DNA of 64,000 nucleotides from CBFFRJ01 sp963530515 (GCA_963530515.1 CAUSEC010000024.1:26517-90516), one strand, 5' to 3'; shown: positions 35,317-44,663, counted from the first letter of the stretch. Numbers and translations: made by a program. The notes: generated from the sequence alone by a model not told the origin.

Positions 35317-36279
35317 ATGAGTCAGGCGAAAACAGGTATTCTGCTGGCCAATCTTGGTACCCCCGAAGCACCCACTCCCGATGCGGTAAAACGCTACCTT
35401 CGTCAGTTCTTAAGTGACCGTCGCGTTGTTGATACCTCACCTTTGCTGTGGTGGCCGCTGCTGCGCGGCGTCATTCTGCCGATTCGCTCCCCCCGTGTTG
35501 CCAAACTCTATCAGTCCGTCTGGATGGAAGAGGGCTCACCGCTTATGGTTTTCAGCCGCCGACAGCAACAGGCGCTGGCGGCCCGGCTTGATGATGTGCC
35601 CGTCGCACTGGGCATGAGCTACGGCTCGCCGTCGCTGGAAAGCGCGGTCGATGAGCTGCTGGCGCAGGACGTTGACCACATTGTCGTGCTGCCGCTTTAT
35701 CCACAGTACTCCTGCTCCACCGTTGCGGCGGTGTGGGATGAACTGGGGCGCATTCTGGCGAAAAAGCGTCAGATACCCGGCATCTCGTTTATCCGCGATT
35801 ATGCTGACGAACAGGCTTACATTGCCGCGCTGGCTAACAGCGTACGCGCCTCCTTTGCCCGTCATGGTGAGCCGGACGTGCTGCTGCTCTCCTATCATGG
35901 CATTCCCCAGCGTTATGCTGATGAAGGGGATGATTACCCGCAGCGCTGCCGTGACACCACCCGCGAGCTGGTTTCCGCCCTGGAACTGCCGCCCGAAAAG
36001 GTCATGATGACCTTCCAGTCACGCTTTGGCCGCGAACCCTGGTTGACGCCTTACACCGATGAAACCATGAAAATGTTAGGTGAGAAGGGCGTGAAGCATA
36101 TTCAGGTGATGTGCCCGGGCTTTTCCGCCGATTGCCTGGAAACGCTGGAAGAAATTGCCGTGCAGAACCAGGAGTTCTTCCTCGAAGCGGGGGGAGAGAA
36201 ATACGAATATATTCCTGCGCTTAATGATTCCCCCGATCATATCGAGATGATGGTCAGTCTCACCGAGAAATATCGCTAA
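35317..36279 (+). CDS. hemH: Ferrochelatase
   Basis: This 320-residue membrane-associated enzyme inserts ferrous iron into protoporphyrin IX, the last step of haem synthesis. Family signatures include LLANLGTPEAPTPDAVKRYLRQFLSDRRVVD, the active-site histidine in LLSYHGIPQRY and the C-terminal CPGFSADCLETLEEI. It is followed directly by gsk; the esterase gene aes that lies between them in E. coli is absent. Confidence 0.97.
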   Translation: MSQAKTGILLANLGTPEAPTPDAVKRYLRQFLSDRRVVDTSPLLWWPLLRGVILPIRSPRVAKLYQSVWMEEGSPLMVFSRRQQQALAARLDDVPVALGMSYGSPSLESAVDELLAQDVDHIVVLPLYPQYSCSTVAAVWDELGRILAKKRQIPGISFIRDYADEQAYIAALANSVRASFARHGEPDVLLLSYHGIPQRYADEGDDYPQRCRDTTRELVSALELPPEKVMMTFQSRFGREPWLTPYTDETMKMLGEKGVKHIQVMCPGFSADCLETLEEIAVQNQEFFLEAGGEKYEYIPALNDSPDHIEMMVSLTEKYR

Positions 36280-36342
36280 TCGCTTGCCGGGCAGGGAATG
36301 TGCTACCCTTTCCGGCTGACTCCTCAGCCTGTAATGACGACC

Positions 36343-37647
36343 ATGAAATTTCCCGGTAAACGCAAATCCAAACACTATTTCCCTGTTAATGCTCGCGATC
36401 CTTTGCTGCAACAAATCCAGCCTGAAAATGAGACGACGGCCACCTGGGTGGTGGGTATCGATCAGACGCTGGTGGACATTGAAGCCAAAGTGGATGACGC
36501 CTTTATCGCGCGTTATGGATTGAGTGCCGGTCATTCATTGGTGATTGCCGATGACGTAGCGGAAGCCCTGTATCAGGAGCTGGTACGCGACAACCTCATT
36601 ACCCATCAGTTTGCCGGTGGCACCATCGGTAACACCATGCACAACTATTCCGTGCTGGCGGATGACCGTTCCGTCCTGCTGGGAGTGATGTGTAATAACA
36701 TCGAGATTGGCAGCTACGCCTATCGCTACCTGTGCAATACCTCCAGCCGCACCGATCTCAACTATCTGCAGGGTGTGGACGGGGCGATTGGTCGCTGCTT
36801 CACGCTTATCAGCGACTCCGGTGAGCGTACCTTCGCCATCAGTCCGGGTCTCATGAATCAGCTTCGTGCCGAGAGCATTCCAGAGTCAGTGATTGCCGGT
36901 GCGTCAGCACTGGTGCTGACGGCTTACCTGGTGCGCTGTAACCCTGGCGAACCGATGCCGGACGCCACGATGCAGGCGATTAACTACGCTAAAAAACACA
37001 ACGTGCCGGTGGTGCTGACCCTGGGCACCAAATACGTTATTGCCGACAACCCGCAGTGGTGGCGTGATTTCCTCAAAGAGCACGTGTCGATTCTGGCAAT
37101 GAACGAAGAAGAAGCCCATGCGCTGACCGGCGAGAGCGATCCGCTGGTGGCGTCGGATAAGGCGTTAGACTGGGTGGATCTGGTGCTGTGTACCGCAGGC
37201 CCGATTGGCCTGTATATGGCCGGTTTCACCGAAGAGGAAGCTAAACGCAAAACTCAGCATCCGCTGCTGCCGGGGGCGATCGCTGAATTTAACCAGTTTG
37301 AGTTCAGCCGCGCGATGCGTCATAAAGATTGTGTTAACCCGCTGCGTATCTTCTCGCACATTGCGCCTTACATGGGCGGCCCGGAAAAAATCATGAACAC
37401 CAACGGAGCAGGTGACGGCGCACTGGCGGCCTTGTTGCATGACATTACCGCCAATAACTACCACCGCCTGAACGTACCTAACTCCAGCAAGCATAACTTC
37501 ACCTGGCTGACCTATTCTTCTCTGGCGCAAGTGTGTAAGTACGCGAACCGCGTGAGCTATCAGGTGTTGAATCAGCATGCGCCGCGTTTATCCCGCGGGT
37601 TGCCGGAGCGGGAAGATAGCCTGGAAGAGTCTTACTGGGCGAGGTAA
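36343..37647 (+). CDS. gsk: Inosine-guanosine kinase
   Basis: This 434-residue PfkB/ribokinase-family enzyme phosphorylates guanosine and inosine for purine salvage. GGTIGNTMHNYSVLADDRSV is the substrate region, and NTNGAGDGALAALLHD holds the anion hole and catalytic aspartate. The ATG at 36343 gives the exact E. coli length. It lies 63 bp after hemH, with adk and apt also nearby in purine nucleotide metabolism. Confidence 0.96.
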   Translation: MKFPGKRKSKHYFPVNARDPLLQQIQPENETTATWVVGIDQTLVDIEAKVDDAFIARYGLSAGHSLVIADDVAEALYQELVRDNLITHQFAGGTIGNTMHNYSVLADDRSVLLGVMCNNIEIGSYAYRYLCNTSSRTDLNYLQGVDGAIGRCFTLISDSGERTFAISPGLMNQLRAESIPESVIAGASALVLTAYLVRCNPGEPMPDATMQAINYAKKHNVPVVLTLGTKYVIADNPQWWRDFLKEHVSILAMNEEEAHALTGESDPLVASDKALDWVDLVLCTAGPIGLYMAGFTEEEAKRKTQHPLLPGAIAEFNQFEFSRAMRHKDCVNPLRIFSHIAPYMGGPEKIMNTNGAGDGALAALLHDITANNYHRLNVPNSSKHNFTWLTYSSLAQVCKYANRVSYQVLNQHAPRLSRGLPEREDSLEESYWAR

Positions 37648-37651
37648 AAGC

Positions 37652-37677
37652 AAACGGCAACCTCGGGTTGCCGTTTT
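37652..37677 (+). terminator. gsk terminator
   Basis: An 11-bp perfect stem (AAACGGCAACC/GGTTGCCGTTT) with a TCG loop, starting 4 bp after the stop and ending in TTTT, is a clear intrinsic terminator. Confidence 0.9.
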
Positions 37678-37687
37678 AGTGTTTGTT

Positions 37688-37724
37688 CCTTCTCCCCTAT
37701 GGGGAGAAGGTTAGGGTGAGGGGT
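37688..37724 (-). repeat. Dispersed hairpin repeat, copy A
   Basis: A hairpin CCTTCTCCCC-TAT-GGGGAGAAGG is followed by TTAGGGTGAGGGG. The complement begins CCCCTCACCCTAACC, the same arrangement as at 43060-43094. It lies between gsk and ybaL ends and may also terminate ybaL transcripts. Confidence 0.7.
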
Positions 37725-37737
37725 AAATACAGCAGCG

Positions 37738-39414
37738 CTACCCCGTGACCGCCTCGACAATCGGCGGCTTCTCAAGCAGCGTCAGCATCGTATTGGCAAT
37801 CTCTCGTTCGCCCATTACCACCTGATTGGCACCGCGCTCCATAATGTATTCCACTTCATCGTCGTAATGTGCGCGGGCAATAATCTCGATATTTGAGCAT
37901 TTCTCACGCGCGGTCGTCACAATCTCACCGGCCTCGTAACCGTTCGGAATGGTCAATAGCAGCCAGCGCGCACAGTCGAGATGGGCCAGATTCATGATCT
38001 CTTCATTGGCGGCGTTACCCAGCACGGCGCGGATCCCACGCTCACGAAGCTCATCAACGCGGGTGCGTGACGTTTCAATCACCACCAGCGGAATCCCCTG
38101 GGCCATCAGCTTCTCGCCGAGCAGGCTGCCGACGCGGCCAAAGCCCACCAGCAACGCGTGGTTGCAGATATCCACCGGGATCTGTTTCTCTTCTTCGATA
38201 GCTTCTTCCAGCGTCTGCTCTTCAAGGGTTTCGGTTTTATCGAGGTATTTCTCCAGCACCGCAAACAGAATCGGGTTCAGCATGATGGAGAGAATGGCCC
38301 CGGCCAGCACCAGGTTCTGACCCGCCTGCGGTAACAGATCCAGTGCCATGCCCAGGCCTGCAAGAATAAAGGCGAATTCACCAATCTGCGCCAGACTGGC
38401 GGCGATGGTCAGCGCCGTGCGCTGCGAGTGGCCAAACAGGCGCACCAGGAAGAATGCCGCCACCGATTTACCAAAGATGATGATGGCAAGCGTAGCCAGT
38501 ACTGCCAGGGGTTGCTCAATAAGGATGTGCGGATCGAAAAGCATGCCGACGGAGACGAAGAACAGTACCGCAAAGGCGTCCCGCAATGGCAGTGTATCGT
38601 GTGCGGCACGGTGGCTTAGCTCGGATTCGTTCAACACCATCCCGGCGAAGAAGGCACCGAGTGCGAAGGAGACATCAAAGAGTTCGACCGCCCCAAAGGC
38701 AATACCGAGCGCCAGGGCCAGAACAGACAGGGTGAAAAGTTCACGCGACCCGGTGGCGGCGCTGCGTGCCATGATCCAGGGGACCAGGCGGCGTCCCACC
38801 ACCATCATAATGGCAATAAAGGCGACCACTTTGCCGATGGTCATACCCATGTCCACCGCAAGGGTTGCCAGGCCGACGTCCCCTTTTTCAACCATTCCGG
38901 CAATGGCAGGTAACAGGACCAGCGTCAGCACCATCACCAGATCTTCAACAATCAGCCAGCCGATGGCGATTTGCCCGCGCTGGCTGTCAATAAGCTGTCG
39001 TTCTTCAAGCGCGCGCAGCAGCACCACGGTACTGGCGGTTGAAAGACAAAGTCCAAACACGATGCCGGTCATCAGCGACCAGCCCAGTGTTGCTGAGAGC
39101 GCCATACCCAGGAGCGTAGCGACAGCTATCTGCGCGATGGCTCCGGGGATGGCGATGGCCTTTACCGCCATCAAATCCTTTAACGAAAAATGAAGACCCA
39201 CGCCAAACATCAACAAAATAACGCCGAGTTCCGCCAGTTCTGGTGCGAGCTTGGTATCCGCCACAAACCCTGGGGTAAATGGCCCGGCCAACACGCCCGC
39301 GAGCAAATAACCCACCAGCGGTGAGATTCGCAGTTTGTTGGCAAGCATACCGAGGATAAAAGCGAGAACAAGCCCGCCCACAATGGTGGTGATTAGCGGT
39401 GTGGCGTGATGCAT
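37738..39414 (-). CDS. ybaL: CPA2-type cation/proton antiporter YbaL
   Basis: A 558-residue inner-membrane protein with a 12-13-segment Na+/H+ exchanger domain (residues 1-385; DVSFALGAFFAGMVLNES, VGMLFDP) and a cytoplasmic TrkA-N NAD-binding domain (about 415-535; NHALLVGFGRVGSLLGEKLM). It is a KefB/KefC-like putative potassium/proton antiporter. The ATG at 39414 follows AAAGGAG and gives the exact E. coli length, although the frame continues upstream. Confidence 0.95.
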   Translation of the reverse strand: MHHATPLITTIVGGLVLAFILGMLANKLRISPLVGYLLAGVLAGPFTPGFVADTKLAPELAELGVILLMFGVGLHFSLKDLMAVKAIAIPGAIAQIAVATLLGMALSATLGWSLMTGIVFGLCLSTASTVVLLRALEERQLIDSQRGQIAIGWLIVEDLVMVLTLVLLPAIAGMVEKGDVGLATLAVDMGMTIGKVVAFIAIMMVVGRRLVPWIMARSAATGSRELFTLSVLALALGIAFGAVELFDVSFALGAFFAGMVLNESELSHRAAHDTLPLRDAFAVLFFVSVGMLFDPHILIEQPLAVLATLAIIIFGKSVAAFFLVRLFGHSQRTALTIAASLAQIGEFAFILAGLGMALDLLPQAGQNLVLAGAILSIMLNPILFAVLEKYLDKTETLEEQTLEEAIEEEKQIPVDICNHALLVGFGRVGSLLGEKLMAQGIPLVVIETSRTRVDELRERGIRAVLGNAANEEIMNLAHLDCARWLLLTIPNGYEAGEIVTTAREKCSNIEIIARAHYDDEVEYIMERGANQVVMGEREIANTMLTLLEKPPIVEAVTG

Positions 39415-39613
39415 TCCGTCTCCTTTCGTTAATGCGTGGATCCATTTTGGTTGATTAACCAAAACCCGAGTTACAGTTTATGACAATTTTAACCATTGTG
39501 TTTATGAATAATTATTGAATTTTGAAGAAAATGGCACGTTGGGTGAAAAAAGAGGGGATGATGGGCAACAGAGGCAGTGATCATGCCGTAAGGGCTTGGC
39601 AGTCAGCGAAAAT

Positions 39614-39639
39614 GGGGGCCAAAGCCTGGCTTTGACCCC
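39614..39639 (-). terminator. fsr terminator
   Basis: Reading the minus strand, GGGGTCAAAGC pairs with GCTTTGGCCCCC around a three-base loop, followed by ATTTTC. It begins 8 bp after the fsr stop. Confidence 0.65.
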
Positions 39640-39646
39640 GGATAAA

Positions 39647-40867
39647 TTACACTTTATGGCGGTTATCGGGCAGGAATATGGTCAAAATCCCCAGTAATGG
39701 CAGGTAAGCACAGATTTTATAGACCAAATCAATGCTGGTATGGTCGGCAATGACGCCCAGTACCGCGGCACCAAGGCCGCCCATGCCAAACGCAAAACCG
39801 AAAAAGAGTCCAGAAACCATACCGATACGCCCCGGTAACAGCTCCTGGGCGTACACCAGAATGGCAGAAAACGCCGACGCCAGTACAAAACCAATAATCA
39901 CCGTTAATACGCCGGTCCAGAACAGGGTTGCGTAGGGTAAAAGCAAGGTAAAGGGTGCGACACCGAGGATTGAGCCCCAAATCACATATTTACGCCCAAT
40001 CTTATCGCCGACAGGCCCGCCAATTACCGTGCCGGCCGCAACGGCAAACAGGAAAATAAACAAGTGTATCTGGGCACTTTGTACCGATAAGTCGAACTTT
40101 TGCATCAGATAAAAGGTGAAATAGCTGCTGATGCTCGCCATATAGAAATATTTCGAGAAAATCAGGATCAGCAGTACGCAAACCGCCAGAATCACTTTGT
40201 TACGTGGCAGGGGATTGATAACCGGGGTGGATTTCTTACCGGCATTGACCCGGTGTTGCGCCGCGTACCAACGGCTGACCTGGGCCAGCACCACGATCGC
40301 CAGCAGTGCTGCCAGCACAAACCAGGCTACGTTACCTTTACCGTACGGCGCAATGACGATGGCCGCCAGCAAGGGGCCGAGTGAACTGCCAAAATTGCCT
40401 CCCACCTGGAAGATGGACTGTGCCAGCCCGTGACGCCCGCCCGAGGCCATGCGCGCCACACGTGAGGACTCCGGGTGGAAGACCGAGGAGCCGGTTCCCA
40501 CCAGCGCCGCTGCAATCAGCACCGAGCCAAAACTGCCCGCCAGGGCCAGCATCACCAGCCCGCAAAGGGTAAAGCACATGCCAATCGGCAGTGACCAGGG
40601 CATCGGGTGTTTATCGGTCCAGTAACCCACCACCGGCTGGAGCAGCGAGGAGGAGAGCTGGAAGGTGAGGGTAATCATCCCGATCTGCATAAAGGAGAGG
40701 GAAAACTCCCCCTGCAGGATCGGGTAAATCGCCAGGATCAGCGACTGAAGCATGTCATTTAACAAATGCGAGACGCTGATTGCACCAAGAATGCCAAACG
40801 AGGTTCGTGCTTTTGCGGCTGACCCGGATGGCGCGGTCAGCGGCTGAGGGTTTTCAGTGATTGCCAT
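39647..40867 (-). CDS. fsr: MFS transporter Fsr (fosmidomycin resistance)
   Basis: A 406-residue major facilitator protein with 12 predicted membrane helices, matching E. coli Fsr, which exports fosmidomycin when overexpressed. Visible landmarks are the N-terminal SVSHLLNDMLQSLILAIYPIL, the loop 2-3 motif GYWTDKHPMPW and DKIGRKYVIWGS. The natural substrate is unknown. It is divergent from ushA with 168 bp between. Confidence 0.93.
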   Translation of the reverse strand: MAITENPQPLTAPSGSAAKARTSFGILGAISVSHLLNDMLQSLILAIYPILQGEFSLSFMQIGMITLTFQLSSSLLQPVVGYWTDKHPMPWSLPIGMCFTLCGLVMLALAGSFGSVLIAAALVGTGSSVFHPESSRVARMASGGRHGLAQSIFQVGGNFGSSLGPLLAAIVIAPYGKGNVAWFVLAALLAIVVLAQVSRWYAAQHRVNAGKKSTPVINPLPRNKVILAVCVLLILIFSKYFYMASISSYFTFYLMQKFDLSVQSAQIHLFIFLFAVAAGTVIGGPVGDKIGRKYVIWGSILGVAPFTLLLPYATLFWTGVLTVIIGFVLASAFSAILVYAQELLPGRIGMVSGLFFGFAFGMGGLGAAVLGVIADHTSIDLVYKICAYLPLLGILTIFLPDNRHKV

Positions 40868-41035
40868 AAATACTCTGTCTAAGTAAGCGAAGTAAAAAGT
40901 ATCGGAACGATAATAATTATCTGGCTAACATACCTGTGCTCAGGATTTGAGGAAAGTCGCAATTCTGAAAACTTATTTGTCTATTCTCGCAATGCACAGT
41001 ACTTTTGCGGTTGTTAATGAATCAGGGAGAGAAAC

Positions 41036-42688
41036 ATGAAATTGTTAAAAAAGAGCATGGTGCTGGCAGTTCTGGCGGCGCTGAGTATGGCAAGTACCCA
41101 GGTCCAGGCTTACGAGCAGGACAAAACCTATAAAGTCACCATTCTGCACACCAACGACCACCATGGTCACTTCTGGCGCAGTGATTACGGCGAATACGGT
41201 CTCTCAGCACAAAAAACGCTGGTGGACGGGATTCGGAAAGAAGTGGCGGCTGAAGGCGGCAGCGTGCTGCTGCTTTCCGGCGGCGATATCAACACCGGTG
41301 TACCGGAATCCGACCTGCAGGATGCCGAGCCCGATTTCCGTGGCATGAATCTGATTGGTTACGATGCGATGGCCGTCGGCAACCATGAGTTTGATAATCC
41401 AATGAGCGTGCTGCGTCAGCAGGAAAAATGGGCCAAATTCCCGTTCCTGTCTGCCAATATCTATCAGAAAAGCACCAACGAGCGTCTGTTCAAACCCTGG
41501 ATGATGTTCGACAAACAGGGCTTAAAAATTGCGGTCATCGGCTTAACCACCGACGACACCGCGAAAATCGGCAACCCGGAGTTTTTCACCGATATCGAGT
41601 TCCGCAAACCGGCTGAAGAAGCGAAGCTGGTGATTGATGAACTCAATCAGAACCAGAAGCCGGACGTCATCATCGCCACCACCCATATGGGCCATTATGA
41701 CAACGGCGAGCATGGTTCCAACGCACCGGGCGATGTGGAAATGGCGCGCAGCCTGCCGAAAGGGGCGCTGGCGATGATTGTGGGTGGTCACTCACAAGAT
41801 CCGGTCTGCATGGCATCGGAAAATAAAAAGCAGGTCGACTACGTGCCTGGCACACCGTGCGCGCCGGACCAGCAGAATGGTATCTGGATTGTTCAGGCTC
41901 ATGAGTGGGGTAAATATGTGGGCCGCGCTGACTTTGAGTTCCGCAACGGCGAAATGAAAATGGTGCGCTACCAGCTCATTCCGGTGAACCTGAAGAAGAA
42001 AGTGACCTACGACAACGGTAAGAGCGAGCGCATCCTCTACACGCCGGAAATCCAGGAGAACACGCAAATGCTCTCCCTGCTGACGCCGTTCCAGAACAAA
42101 GGCAAAGCGCAGCTTGAGGTGAAAGTGGGTAACACCAATGGTCATCTCGAAGGGGATCGCAGCAAGGTTCGCTTCGTGCAAACCAATCTTTCGCGAGTGA
42201 TTCTGGCCGCGCAAATGGCACGCACCAGCGCCGATCTTGCGGTAATGAGCGGCGGCGGGGTGCGCGACTCCATCGAAGCGGGCGACATCACGTATAAAGA
42301 TGTGCTGAAAGTGCAGCCGTTCGGTAACACCCTGGTGTACGCGGATATGAGCGGAAAAGAGCTGGCCGACTACCTGACCGCCGTGGCGAAGATGAAGCCG
42401 GATTCCGGTGCCTATCCGCAGTTTGCGAACGTCAGCTTCGTGGCGAAAGACGGGGTGCTTAACGACCTCAAAATCAAAGGTGAAGCCATTGATCCGGCGA
42501 AGACCTACCGCCTGGCGACGTTAAGTTTTAACGCGACCGGTGGGGACGGCTATCCGCACATCGACGATAAACCAGGCTACGTGAACACCGGCTTTATCGA
42601 TGCCGAGGTGCTCAAGCAGTTTATTGAGCAAAACTCGCCGCTGGACGTGAGTGCTTACGAACCGAAAGGGGAAGTGAGCTGGCAGTAA
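41036..42688 (+). CDS. ushA: Periplasmic 5'-nucleotidase/UDP-sugar hydrolase UshA
   Basis: A 550-residue periplasmic enzyme that hydrolyses UDP-sugars and 5'-nucleotides so the cell can take up nucleosides. The signal peptide is cleaved after VQA (about residue 25). The metallophosphatase domain holds HTNDHHGHF, the GGDINTG aspartate and GNHEFDN; the C-terminal substrate domain includes GGGVRDSI and NATGGDGYP. The ATG follows AGGGAGAG. Confidence 0.97.
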   Translation: MKLLKKSMVLAVLAALSMASTQVQAYEQDKTYKVTILHTNDHHGHFWRSDYGEYGLSAQKTLVDGIRKEVAAEGGSVLLLSGGDINTGVPESDLQDAEPDFRGMNLIGYDAMAVGNHEFDNPMSVLRQQEKWAKFPFLSANIYQKSTNERLFKPWMMFDKQGLKIAVIGLTTDDTAKIGNPEFFTDIEFRKPAEEAKLVIDELNQNQKPDVIIATTHMGHYDNGEHGSNAPGDVEMARSLPKGALAMIVGGHSQDPVCMASENKKQVDYVPGTPCAPDQQNGIWIVQAHEWGKYVGRADFEFRNGEMKMVRYQLIPVNLKKKVTYDNGKSERILYTPEIQENTQMLSLLTPFQNKGKAQLEVKVGNTNGHLEGDRSKVRFVQTNLSRVILAAQMARTSADLAVMSGGGVRDSIEAGDITYKDVLKVQPFGNTLVYADMSGKELADYLTAVAKMKPDSGAYPQFANVSFVAKDGVLNDLKIKGEAIDPAKTYRLATLSFNATGGDGYPHIDDKPGYVNTGFIDAEVLKQFIEQNSPLDVSAYEPKGEVSWQ

Positions 42689-43141
42689 CTGGGCTATCCC
42701 CTCCCATTGGGAGAGGGACCCGGGGATGTTATGTTTTGCAGCGATAATACTACGTGATGAGAACACAACAGTTAAAGCGATGACCGGGTCCGGCTGAAAA
42801 TCGACGAAGCGTATCCGCAAGGCCGGGGCGACGCGCATGGATGCGCGGCGAGGGCGGCTTTACAGGGACGTTTCATCCGCCCGTCCCCGATAAGCCTGAA
42901 GGAATACGCTGAGTGGACCGCGCCAGCGGCGATTTTCCTGCCGGGAGCCTGGGTCGCCAGGGAGGTGGCGGCGAGCCTCCCTGGCACGTTCACGGGTTCT
43001 GGAGCGACAGAGAAGCAATGAACATAAGGTGAACGTAATGACCATCGCAGCCGCATGTTCCCCTCACCCTAACCCCCTCCCAAAGGGAGAGGGAACCGTT
43101 CGTGCTAGCCCATGAGTGACGGGATCAATCAGCGCTCAACC
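42689..43141. repeat. Non-coding intergenic region with dispersed repeat, copy B
   Basis: These 453 bp between ushA and ybaK hold no credible gene. They are bounded by hairpin-like arms (CCCTCCC-ATT-GGGAGAGGG at about 42698-42717 and CCCTCCC-AAA-GGGAGAGGG at about 43076-43094). The core 42980-43094 recurs at 63825-63931 with scattered changes (CCTGGCACGTTCACGGGTTCT, AACATAAGGTGAACG, ACCATCGCAGCCGCATGTTC). CCCTCACCCTAACC then leads into the hairpin, as in the copy near 37.7 kb. It looks like an interspersed element rather than a decayed gene. Confidence 0.7.
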
Positions 43142-43621
43142 TCACTCCCGACGCGCGATATCCGCAAATTTAGCATCAAGGATTTTTGCCAGATCGCTTG
43201 CCGCCAGTTCAATATCCAGGCCGCGTTTGCCACCGGAGACATACACGGTGGCAAAATCCTGCGCCGGAGCATCAATCACCGTGGGCAGGCGCTTTTTCTG
43301 CCCCAGAGGGCTGATACCGCCCACCAGATAACCCGTCACGCGCTGTGCCACCATCGGATCGGCCATATCCACTTTCTTCGCACCCAGCGCTTTGGCCACC
43401 TTTTTGAGATCCAGCAGCCCGGCGACGGGTGTCACGGCAACGGCGAGGTGCTTCATATCACCGTTAATAGCCACCAACAGCGTTTTATACACCTGGTCAG
43501 GGTTTAGCCCCAGTTTGCGCACCACTTCGTCACCGAAGTTGGTCTCATTCGGGTCGTGATCGTAGGTATGAGTCTGGAAAGTAATCTTGTTTTTTTCGAG
43601 TAACTTAACGGCGGGAGTCAT
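43142..43621 (-). CDS. ybaK: Cys-tRNA(Pro)/Cys-tRNA(Cys) deacylase YbaK
   Basis: This 159-residue trans-editing enzyme removes cysteine wrongly attached to tRNA-Pro. It matches E. coli YbaK (MTPAVKLLEKNKITFQTHTYDHDPN; GYLVGGISPLGQKKRLPTVID). The conserved lysine and the GGISP loop that form the active site are present. The gene is followed on the plus strand by chiX, as in E. coli. Confidence 0.95.
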   Translation of the reverse strand: MTPAVKLLEKNKITFQTHTYDHDPNETNFGDEVVRKLGLNPDQVYKTLLVAINGDMKHLAVAVTPVAGLLDLKKVAKALGAKKVDMADPMVAQRVTGYLVGGISPLGQKKRLPTVIDAPAQDFATVYVSGGKRGLDIELAASDLAKILDAKFADIARRE

Positions 43622-43707
43622 AACAATCCTTTAAACCACAGTCATTTCACGCACTCAGCATACGCCCGTCTGAGGCCGCAAAAATAGTACTATCTTGCGC
43701 AAGAGTA

Positions 43708-43736
43708 TTGGCAGTGGCAAAAGTTTGAGCGACAAT
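43708..43736 (+). promoter_or_regulatory. chiX promoter
   Basis: TTGGCA (43708-43713) and GACAAT (43731-43736) are 17 bp apart, and the -10 lies six bases before the predicted 5' end of ChiX. The -35 differs from consensus at one base, fitting strong constitutive expression. Confidence 0.75.
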
Positions 43737-43742
43737 CTTGCC

Positions 43743-43822
43743 ACCCGAAGCGCGAGCTTCGGCATAATAATAAAACTGAAATTCCTCTTTGACGGGCCAA
43801 TATTATTATTGGCCATTTTTTT
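43743..43822 (+). ncRNA. chiX: Small RNA ChiX (MicM/SroB)
   Basis: About 80 nt located between ybaK and ybaP as in E. coli. A 5' hairpin (CCGAAGC/GCTTCGG) is followed by CATAATAATAAA, the conserved seed AAATTCCTCTTTGACGGGCC and a terminator hairpin (GGCCAATA/TATTGGCC) with seven Ts (43816-43822). ChiX is an Hfq-dependent sRNA that silences the chitoporin mRNA chiP (and dpiB) until chitobiose-operon RNA sponges it. The 5' hairpin stem differs from E. coli with compensating changes, while the seed is unchanged. The ybaP stop codon on the other strand lies inside the terminator. Confidence 0.92.
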
Positions 43823-44606
43823 GCCGCAACAGCGTCGGCAAATTGCCTTCCCCATAGAGATGTAGCGCACCCGCCGCCACCACATAATGCCCCGGCGGCA
43901 GCGCCAGCAGCCGCTCACACCAGGCCTGATTACGCTGATGCATCAGCACATCGTGCAATGAGGCACTGAAGGTGGTGGGTAGCGTCAGCGGCTCCTCGAC
44001 CGGCGGCGACTCCAGCCACCAGCTCAACATCACCTGCAATAAGCGGGCATTTTCATGCCAGTGGGTGAGCGTGTCCTGTAGCAGTTCATTGCCGCCGTCG
44101 GCGAGACGAAGCAGGATCTCCACCTGGTTTTCAGTACCTTCCAGTTCAATGACCGGCGTGGAAAACTGTTGTGCCGATTGCAACAGCTGATAGTCGATCC
44201 CAAAGTCGGGACGCAGTCCCAGCCGTTGCGCCTGAGTGGCCTGCAATACCAGCGCAATATGCCAGGCCGGGCGGGTGTCGAACTCCTCCCGCGAAAGGCC
44301 AAGCAGGGCAAGCGTATTGTCGAGTGCGGTAAGTTGTTCGCCCGTCAGTCTTTCAGCCAGCGGTGGGCAGACGGGAAGATTCGTAAAAGGGGAACCGCCG
44401 CTGGCCACGTCCGCTTCAACGAGCAGCGCGTCCGCATTGCGCAATTTTTGCAGCAGGCCAGCGGGAAGGGGAGACATGCCCTGCGTCCCCATGTGAATAC
44501 TGCCGACCAGATGGAGATGGCGATGTCCGTGCAGGGTGATGTCGATGGCAGGCCAGGTATAGTGGCGTGCACGAAAGAAATTTTTTATCCGTTGAAACAG
44601 CCCCAT
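43806..44606 (-). CDS. ybaP: TraB/GumN-family protein YbaP
   Basis: A 266-residue protein of the TraB family, resembling E. coli YbaP (HYTWPAIDITL, HLVGSIHMG, ADALLVEAD, GIDYQLLQ, VIELEGTENQ, GHYVVAAGALHLYGEGNLPTLLR). The two histidine/glutamate motifs (GSIHMG, EAD) and the C-terminal GALHLYG suggest a metalloprotease-like active site, but activity is unproven. The ATG at 44606 follows GGGAAG; upstream in-frame ATGs exist. Its stop overlaps the chiX terminator. E. coli ybaQ is absent next to it. Confidence 0.9.
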   Translation of the reverse strand: MGLFQRIKNFFRARHYTWPAIDITLHGHRHLHLVGSIHMGTQGMSPLPAGLLQKLRNADALLVEADVASGGSPFTNLPVCPPLAERLTGEQLTALDNTLALLGLSREEFDTRPAWHIALVLQATQAQRLGLRPDFGIDYQLLQSAQQFSTPVIELEGTENQVEILLRLADGGNELLQDTLTHWHENARLLQVMLSWWLESPPVEEPLTLPTTFSASLHDVLMHQRNQAWCERLLALPPGHYVVAAGALHLYGEGNLPTLLRQKNGQ

Positions 44607-44663
44607 ACGCGCTTCCCGAAATGAAAAAGCCATGCTAGCGCGTAGGGGGAAAAGGTGCAAATT

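Noticed and set aside
38348..39193. Open frame of 281 codons antisense to ybaL
   Set aside because: Serine/arginine/threonine-rich, no domain, fully inside a well-conserved gene.
42772..43056. 94-codon minus-strand frame in the ushA-ybaK gap
   Set aside because: It falls inside the dispersed repeat and has arginine-rich low-information composition without a ribosome site.
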